DNA from: JAGLHV01 sp023132075 [NCBI: bacterium]
Lineage (GTDB): Bacteria > CBDUZB01 > JAGLHV01
Assembly (NCBI GenBank): GCA_023132075.1
Contig: JAGLYT010000047.1
Coordinates: 1 to 8,957, forward strand
DNA length: 8,957 nucleotides
Direction of reading: 5' to 3'
In this document: positions 1 to 6,900 of the stretch, one piece after another
Position numbering within the stretch: position 1 is the first letter of the stretch
Layout: every line of letters begins with the position of its first letter
Translations under genes and position numbers: made by a program
The notes under the pieces: generated by a model
Databases searched by the model: none
Told to the model about the DNA's origin: nothing
The model's input: the letters and a program-made list of their open reading frames with translations, nothing else

Positions 1-960
1 ATCTTTTATCGCATTAAAATTGCTTGCGTCCTTTACGCTCAACACTACCTTTATCCCCTCCGGCGTACTAACTATATTTCCTACTATCTGTCCCTTGCTG
101 TTTATCTCTATCTGCTTTATTTCCGCTAAGTTTATCTGTCTGCCTATCCCCTCGTTTTCTAACATATTCACAATTATTTCGTCTCTGACGACTAATTCAA
201 CCTGCTTATTGCTTGAAAATTCCTTTTGTATCTGTTCAATAAAAACCCTTCTGTCTGCTCTGGAAAGAGCTTCAATTTGAGAATTATAAATATTAATTTT
301 ATTCCTGGGAGCTAAAACAATAACCTCCTTATTTGAGTAACTAATATCAGCAGCTATCTTATCCATTATAAACTTACGATTATTGGAAGAAATTTCTATA
401 GTATTTAATACCACTTTCTGTATCGAAAGTTCAGCTATCTGAGTCCAGATTTCAGCAAGCTCTGCTTTATTATCTATTTTGCCTAAATCAAAAGCATATA
501 TCCCTGCCTCCTGGTCTATTATTCTCACTTTAACCTGTTCATTGATGCTTATAACCTTCTCAATCCCCGGAATTTTTGTCTGGCTGGCTAAAACATTATT
601 CGGAAGATTAAAGACCATATTTACTTCCCCGGTAATCAGCTTATTTATTCTATCATCAACAAAAACACGATGCTGATTACTATCAAAAACTTTACCTTCC
701 GCAATTATATTGACCTGTCGTTGTGCCGGATTATTTCCTATTTCTTCCATCGCCCAATCTCTCACCGTTGCTAAATCTATCACTTTTTTATTAACATCAC
801 GCAATTCTATACTCACATAATCAGACTGCTCGGCTATTTCTTTAATTTGTATTTTTACCGCTTCCATATTTTGAGAAGTAAGTGAGTTCACTCTAATTAC
901 ACTATATACTTTTTCTGAAATTGGTAAAGTTCCCTGCCTTATTTCTAATATCCCGTTGAG
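1..960 (-). other. Alpha/beta region B, residues 2666-2985, continuing past the window
   Basis: Same style as region A: strands such as YSVIRVNSL, DYVSIELRDVN, QVNIIAEG, VNMVFNLP, KVVLNTIEIS and KEVIVLAPRN, separated by helices of 15-20 residues (AELAEIWTQIAEL, RKFIMDKIAADI, RVFIEQIQKEF). Residues 2817-2882 align by eye with 2506-2574 of region A. The end at residue 2985 is mid-domain, so the protein continues. No known family recognised; a role as a C-terminal binding or assembly region is a guess. Confidence 0.6.
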
Positions 961-3900
961 TTTAGTAAAAGGAACCCCAAAATTTACTCCTGGAATAATA
1001 TATGGATTCAGTATTGGTTGCTGTTGCATCTGTTGATGCAGTTCCTGCATAAAAGGTATCTGTTTCTGATCATTTATTTCTTTTATTTTTATTTCTCTCC
1101 GTTGATCAAGATTCAAAGCCCGTTCTACCAAAGATTTTTCTACCCAGGCTCGAAGTTTCGGATCATTAATACAGGGCATTTCTATTTCCCCTTGTTTAAT
1201 GACAGCTATTTCTCTGGTTCTTGCTGTCTTTCCCCAAATAATAGTATAGCTCTTTTCTGTGCTCTCCAGTGCATTCTTTAACATTGTCAGTTTACTGTTA
1301 CTTATTGCTTTAGGGACATTCAATACTATCCTTTCTACATCCCCAATTTCTGCGTGTTTTTTTAACATATATTTCAAAACAGCAAATCCTATCGGACTAT
1401 CAATTTGTTTACTGCTTACGGAGATAACTTCTATTCCTTTTATTTTCCCTACCTTAACCACTGCCGTACTATAAAAAGTATTGTCTTTCTCATCAACTAT
1501 AGAAAAAGGACGTATTTCCACTTCCTTAGCTTTAGAATACAAACAAACATTTAAATCATCCACTATCTTAGCTGCTATTTCTTTACCGTTAACGGAAGGG
1601 ACATTTATTACTATTTTCTCCTTTTCAGAAGTGGTAAGTACCGATAACAGGTCCGTTTCAGTAACAAGATTAAACTGCTGATTGATATCTTCCAATTGTT
1701 CTGGTTTAAAAGTGAATTCTTTAATATCGTTGGATTTTACGGTCATTAATGGAACCTTTCCCCCTGAATGCAAAAGAGGATTAATTAATTTCTCAGCATA
1801 AACATCTTTCAACTGCTGAGCATTAACCGTATCACCTGAAGACATCCAAAGTGCCTGATGCCCATCGACATTATTAAGCACAATGGTTAAAGGAACTTTT
1901 ATTTCAACAGCAGTATTAGCCCATTCCGATAATTGTATGGTATTGTCTATGGCTATTTTTTCCGGCATCACAATAGTAATTTTACTTATTTTATTATTTT
2001 TAAAAGACGCTTCAACTTCTTTTGTTACCTTCCCGATGCGCGCGTTTTCCGCCACATTTATCTTCACTTTGTTGGCTACCTGTTCAACCCTGACCGATTC
2101 TACCTGATTTTGTAATTTTCCGGCCCTACTTTCTAAAATTTTTATGTCTTTAGGTCCGGTACCTTCGAAACTTCTGGCTACTTTAATCATATCGCTAAAA
2201 GTTCTCGCTTCAGCAAAAGATAAAGTTTCTTTTCCTTCGAATTTTAAACTATCATAATTTTTTATCCCATCCTTTATCTCTTTTATTTTAATGTCTAACT
2301 TTATCCTGGCATGAGCATCCAAACCCTTATCCTTAGACAATTCCGTAAGCAGAATTTCTATCTTTTCTCCGGTTTTAAACACTGTTTCGCGCGTAAATTC
2401 AAAGTCTTTTTGCATCTTCTTTAGCGATAAATCTACATCATTCCTTTTAACATTAAGCACTCTTTCTTCCAGGAATTTGCTGACTATATCGGCTTTGTCT
2501 TTCATACCGTCTATACCTTCCAGATCTTTACGATTGTAATGTTCAATTAAATCTTTCAATACCATAATGCCGTTTTTATGCCACAAGGTTTCCCGGATTT
2601 GAAATTTTAATCCTTCTGATCTAACAATCATCTGCTGCAGGAGAACAACCTCAGTAATTAATTTCATTGTTTCGGGATTAAGTTTTTCATTAATTTTTTT
2701 TGCGCTTGCTATTGAATTCTCTACTTTTTTACCTATATCTAAATTATTTATGTACTTATACTTAGCTTTTACTTCCAGGGCAATGTCTGAATTAATATAG
2801 AAATAAATATCTCCTAACTCTTTTGGATTCCGGCGAATTCTCCCCATCGCCTGAATAAGTAAGTCCTGGGTAAATCTCTCCACTCCGAAAAGCCGTAAAT
2901 TTATATTCCCTTTATAATCAACCCCGGTCAAACCCCGCTCATTAGAGATAATAATTCGTGCATCACCTTCAAACTTTGCGTATTTATTAATCATTGCTTC
3001 CGGTGTATTCGGTCCGATTTCTCTGACTACTTTTTCATATTTAATCTTCCCCTCAATCTCTCCATATTTATCCTTAAACAAAAATTCCAACCTTGCTTTT
3101 ACCTGCTCATACATCACCGCATCAATTATGCCGACAAGTTCCTTCCCTCCCTCTAGATAACTTTTAAAAACATCTTTAGCTACCTGATCAACCTCAAGTT
3201 TTTTTATTTCTTTAACCTTTCTGAAGTCCAGGTAAGAACCACTAATATCCATAGTTCTTCTTCCAATATGAGCTAAATATAAATCTTCCGCTGTTCTTAA
3301 TGTCCCTGTTGCCCCGGCATAGGAATCCCCTACATTTCTATGCATAACCTCGGCTAATGATGTCTGCATTTTAGTCTCGGAAACCTTCAATTTATATTTA
3401 TTCATAATATATTTTACCGAAATATCCACTTTTTGAGCATCCTTAGCAGCTGATTGAAGAGTATCTTTAGCATGTTTACAAGCCAGAGAGATCAAATAAG
3501 CAGGCTCACTGATTACCTGAGCATATTCGGCTTTTCCACCGGTACGAGGAATAATCTCTCCTACTTCTCTTCCTGCTATTTTGGCTTCTATGTTTCCTGG
3601 CATTACGACACTAAATTCCCCCTCGGAAAGAAATTTGGCACGAAATGCCGCATCAATCTGATGAGATTCAAAACCCTTGTCTTGTAATTTTTTTATTGCC
3701 TTATCACTTAAAGCATACTCTTTAGATTCTTTGCTGACATCAATATAAAAATCTGCTTTATTTTGTTCCACTTGCTTCAGGGTACCCTTTTTTAATTCCC
3801 CCTTGTCAATCATCCGGTCAATTTCCCTATAAACATCTATCATTTCACGGCAATCGGGAGGCTTAAGTGCTCGTGTCCTTTCCCCTCCGACAATATAACT

Positions 3901-6900
3901 TATTCGTTCGGTTAAAGACATATGAATTTCATCGAATCTGACTACATTCTGAGATTTTAAAGCTTTCATTAGTATTGGAGAATCAATCCGGTTATATAAA
4001 TGGCCTAAAGTATCCTTACTAAAAATAACCACTGTTTTGGAATCCTTAAGTGCTAACGCAAGTGCTGTCTCACCAAGCTTACCCTGTAAAGAAAGAATAT
4101 CCCCATTAACCAACTCCAACCCAAAATTCTTCATTAACTCCATATGCTTAAGCGTCCCTTGATCTAAAGTCCCTTCTATCATTTTTGCAATAGCGGAGGT
4201 TTTTTCCACAACCAGCATTGCTTTCATCTCTTCCCCTTTTAACAAATGCCTTAAAGCTATCTCCAATTCAAAACCTAAGGTCTTTCCTGCCGAAGTCCCT
4301 AAAGCTACAGTGTGATCCCGTAACATTTCAGCAATCATTGCTCTTTGCTGATTAAACTTTAATGGGTTAAGCCCTTTATGGTCCCATCCTTCTTTAGCAA
4401 AAATTCTGGCTACCTGTTCTACTAAAGCAGTCTTCATAGCAACCGGATCTATTTCTGTAATCAACCTTTCTATTTGCTTCGAATTGAGTCTTTTCTTTAT
4501 ACCATATTCTTCACACAATCTTGCCCACTCAATCCCAACAGTTGTGTCTTTAAAAAGCGTTCCCTCTAAAGCACTCTTATTTTTCCCTTCCATAAAATTT
4601 GCCCATAATTCGTGTGATAACTTAAAATCTTTTTTAAAAGCGTCATAATTATTTCTCCATTTGACTCCATAAATGTCTCCTGCCTCTTTTTCTAAACGTT
4701 CTATTCTTATCTCTATATCTTTTATCTCCTCAAACCGTGATCTTAAATCTTTTATATCATTCAGCTTGCTTTCTAATTTTTTTATTCCTTCCATTTTTTT
4801 TATTTCTATTTCGACTTCTTTGAGATCTTTTATGCCGGTTTCTTTTTTAAGTTTGCTGATTTCTAATTTAACATCACTAATCTGCAGTTTAGCTACAATA
4901 ATATGGTAAAGTAATCCCTTATTGGCTAAAACAACCGCATCAACTAATAATCTAGCATCTTTCAAATCCTTAATCGTTGTTATTTCGAATTTTATATCAC
5001 CAGCTTTAACTATTACAGATTCACCTCTTTCTATTTTCGATTCCATACCTTTTTCATACAATTGGTCTTTAAGGCTTTTTATATCCATGTGTTTTGACCG
5101 GTACATTTTTCCCGCTAATTCAGCGTATTTTCCTTTAATTCCGTACAGCTCTTTTATAATTAAAATATTTTCTCTGGTAAGTTTCCATGCCGTTCCCTCT
5201 ATTTCAAATTCCGGGAAATTTTTGGGATCTATTTTTTTCTCATTAATCAAATCTATTATTTCATTCTTTTGCTCTCCCGGTAACTTCTCAAAATTGCAAG
5301 TCGTTTCCACCATTTCGCTCTCTAATTTGTCTCGCAGCTGTTCAAATTTTCTAGTTGCACTATTAAGTTCCTTTTGTAAAGACCTCATACTCCTTGGTTC
5401 TGAAATTTTTATATTCAAGCCCGCTTTCTTTGCCTGAAGCTGGGCTATTTTCCATCCAAGCTGAAGACATTCCAGCTTAGCTTCCAGTTTTTTTATCTTA
5501 AGCTCTAATCCACCTTCTATCATTTCCTGTCTTATTTCCTGCCTTGTCTCCTCTATTTTACGCCCATATTCAACTACTATATCCACCGTTGCCGCTTGTT
5601 TTTCAATTTTCCGGTATTCTCCCCATTTCTGGTCTGCTAATTTATAATCACCATTTCTCTTGGCTATTTCTATTTCAAGAGTGATTTCAGCCATTTTATC
5701 ATACATTCTAATAAATTCCTGTTCATATTTAATCCTGTGTGCCTTCTCCCGAATTTCTATTGCCCTCTTAGTATTCTCAAACTTAATTTCATTGTTAATA
5801 ATTTTATCGGCAATCATTTCCTTTATCTCTTTAGAGTCTATTATATCTTCCAATTTTAACTTTACTTGCTTCCCATTGGATAATTCAAGTACAACATCTT
5901 CCTTTCCTTTAAAAACAGCCTCTATCAATTTTTCTTTTAACAACGATGATATTCTGGAATCTTCTAAAAACAACTTAATTAAGCTCTTTTTAAATTCTGT
6001 AGTCATTTCTATTTTAAAACCGTTTTCGTTAAGTGCTCCTTCTTTAAACATTTTTTCTATTTTTTCTATTTTTGCTTCTCCCTCTAAGTTTTTAAATAAA
6101 GAATCTAGTATGTATTTAGCTGCTACCACATCACCTTTTTCTATCCGCTTGCTAAGTTCATTTTTTATAGAATTGATCAATGCTTCTTCTTTAAGTCCGG
6201 TTTTTTTAGCTATTTCCAATATTACATCCTTATATAAATTTTCGCTTGTGGGTACGGCTTCTAATTCTTTTGTTTCTATCCTGGTAAGCCCATCCTTAGC
6301 TTTCAATTCGGATAAACGTTTCTCTGTGAGTATATTTATTAATGCTTCTATTTCCAGAGTAGTAAGCATTTCCCTAATTTTCGATTTTGCTATTTTCTTA
6401 ATTTCAACCTCGTCCAGATATTTTGTAAACTCAAGAAACATTTTTAGATCTCCCGCTTCTTTCAGTTTCATCTTCAACATATATGCTTTAATCAATTCCA
6501 CTTTTAAAGATGTCACTTCCAAGCCTAATTCCTGGGCTAATCCATTAAGCGTAATATCCCTTCCTTCTAATCTTATAACCCCTTCCTTAAGCAAAACAGA
6601 AAGTTTGTCCTTACCTAAAATTTCTAAGAGTAGCTGCACCTGGAAGTCCTTTACTTTTATGTCTAATTTCTTAGCAAACATATGTATATCCAATCCATCT
6701 ATTTTCATCTCTCCTTTAAGAAAACTCAACATATCACCCTTAAAATCCCTCAACCCCTCAAATAATTTACCTTCCAATAATCTGGTTTTAAATACTTCCA
6801 GTTTAAGACTGTTTATTTCTTTCACATCCAATTTTAAACCTAATTCTTTAGCTAAACTTATGATATCAGATTCCTTTAGATCCTTTATTTTAGCTAACTC

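Larger units (their letters stand above)
2761..4440 (-). other. SecA-like DEAD ATPase motor domain, residues about 1506-2065
   Basis: All the landmarks of a SecA-type motor appear in order. An N-terminal approach resembles SecA (LKFNQQRAMIAEMLRDHT, where SecA has FDVQLLGG then IAEM), followed by Walker A GTSAGKTL at 1553-1560. A motif Ia region has MLVVEKTSAIAK (1580-1591). The Walker B DEIH is at 1675-1678. An inserted segment resembles the preprotein cross-linking domain. Then come AGATGTLRTAEDL (1880-1892; SecA GMTGT), a motif IV-like ELVGIIDAVMYEQV, ERGLTGVDY (2006-2014; SecA GRGTDI region), QAMGRIRR (2035-2042; SecA QLRGRSGRQ) and GDIYFYINSD (2048-2057; SecA SSRFYLSLED). The spacing from Walker B to GATGT, about 206 residues, is what an inserted domain requires and is close to SecA. 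Departures from housekeeping SecA are DEIH for DEVD, a rewritten motif V and no SGRQGD. Known family: SecA couples ATP hydrolysis to polypeptide movement. That this copy does so is inference. Confidence 0.85.

Noticed and set aside
1018-1281. Hydrophobic plus-strand frame that looks like a small membrane protein
   Set aside because: The aromatic, hydrophobic residues are produced by reading the complement of the Gln/Pro-rich linker and neighbouring charged codons; it overlaps the giant gene entirely.
2761-4440. Ordinary DExH RNA or DNA helicase
   Set aside because: The DEIH box alone would fit, but the roughly 206-residue gap between the DEIH box and GATGT, filled with cross-linking-domain-like motifs, and the GATGT motif itself point to the SecA group.
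4922-5437. 171-codon open frame on the plus strand
   Set aside because: Complement of the coiled-coil region, with no recognisable domain; the minus-strand reading is coherent here.
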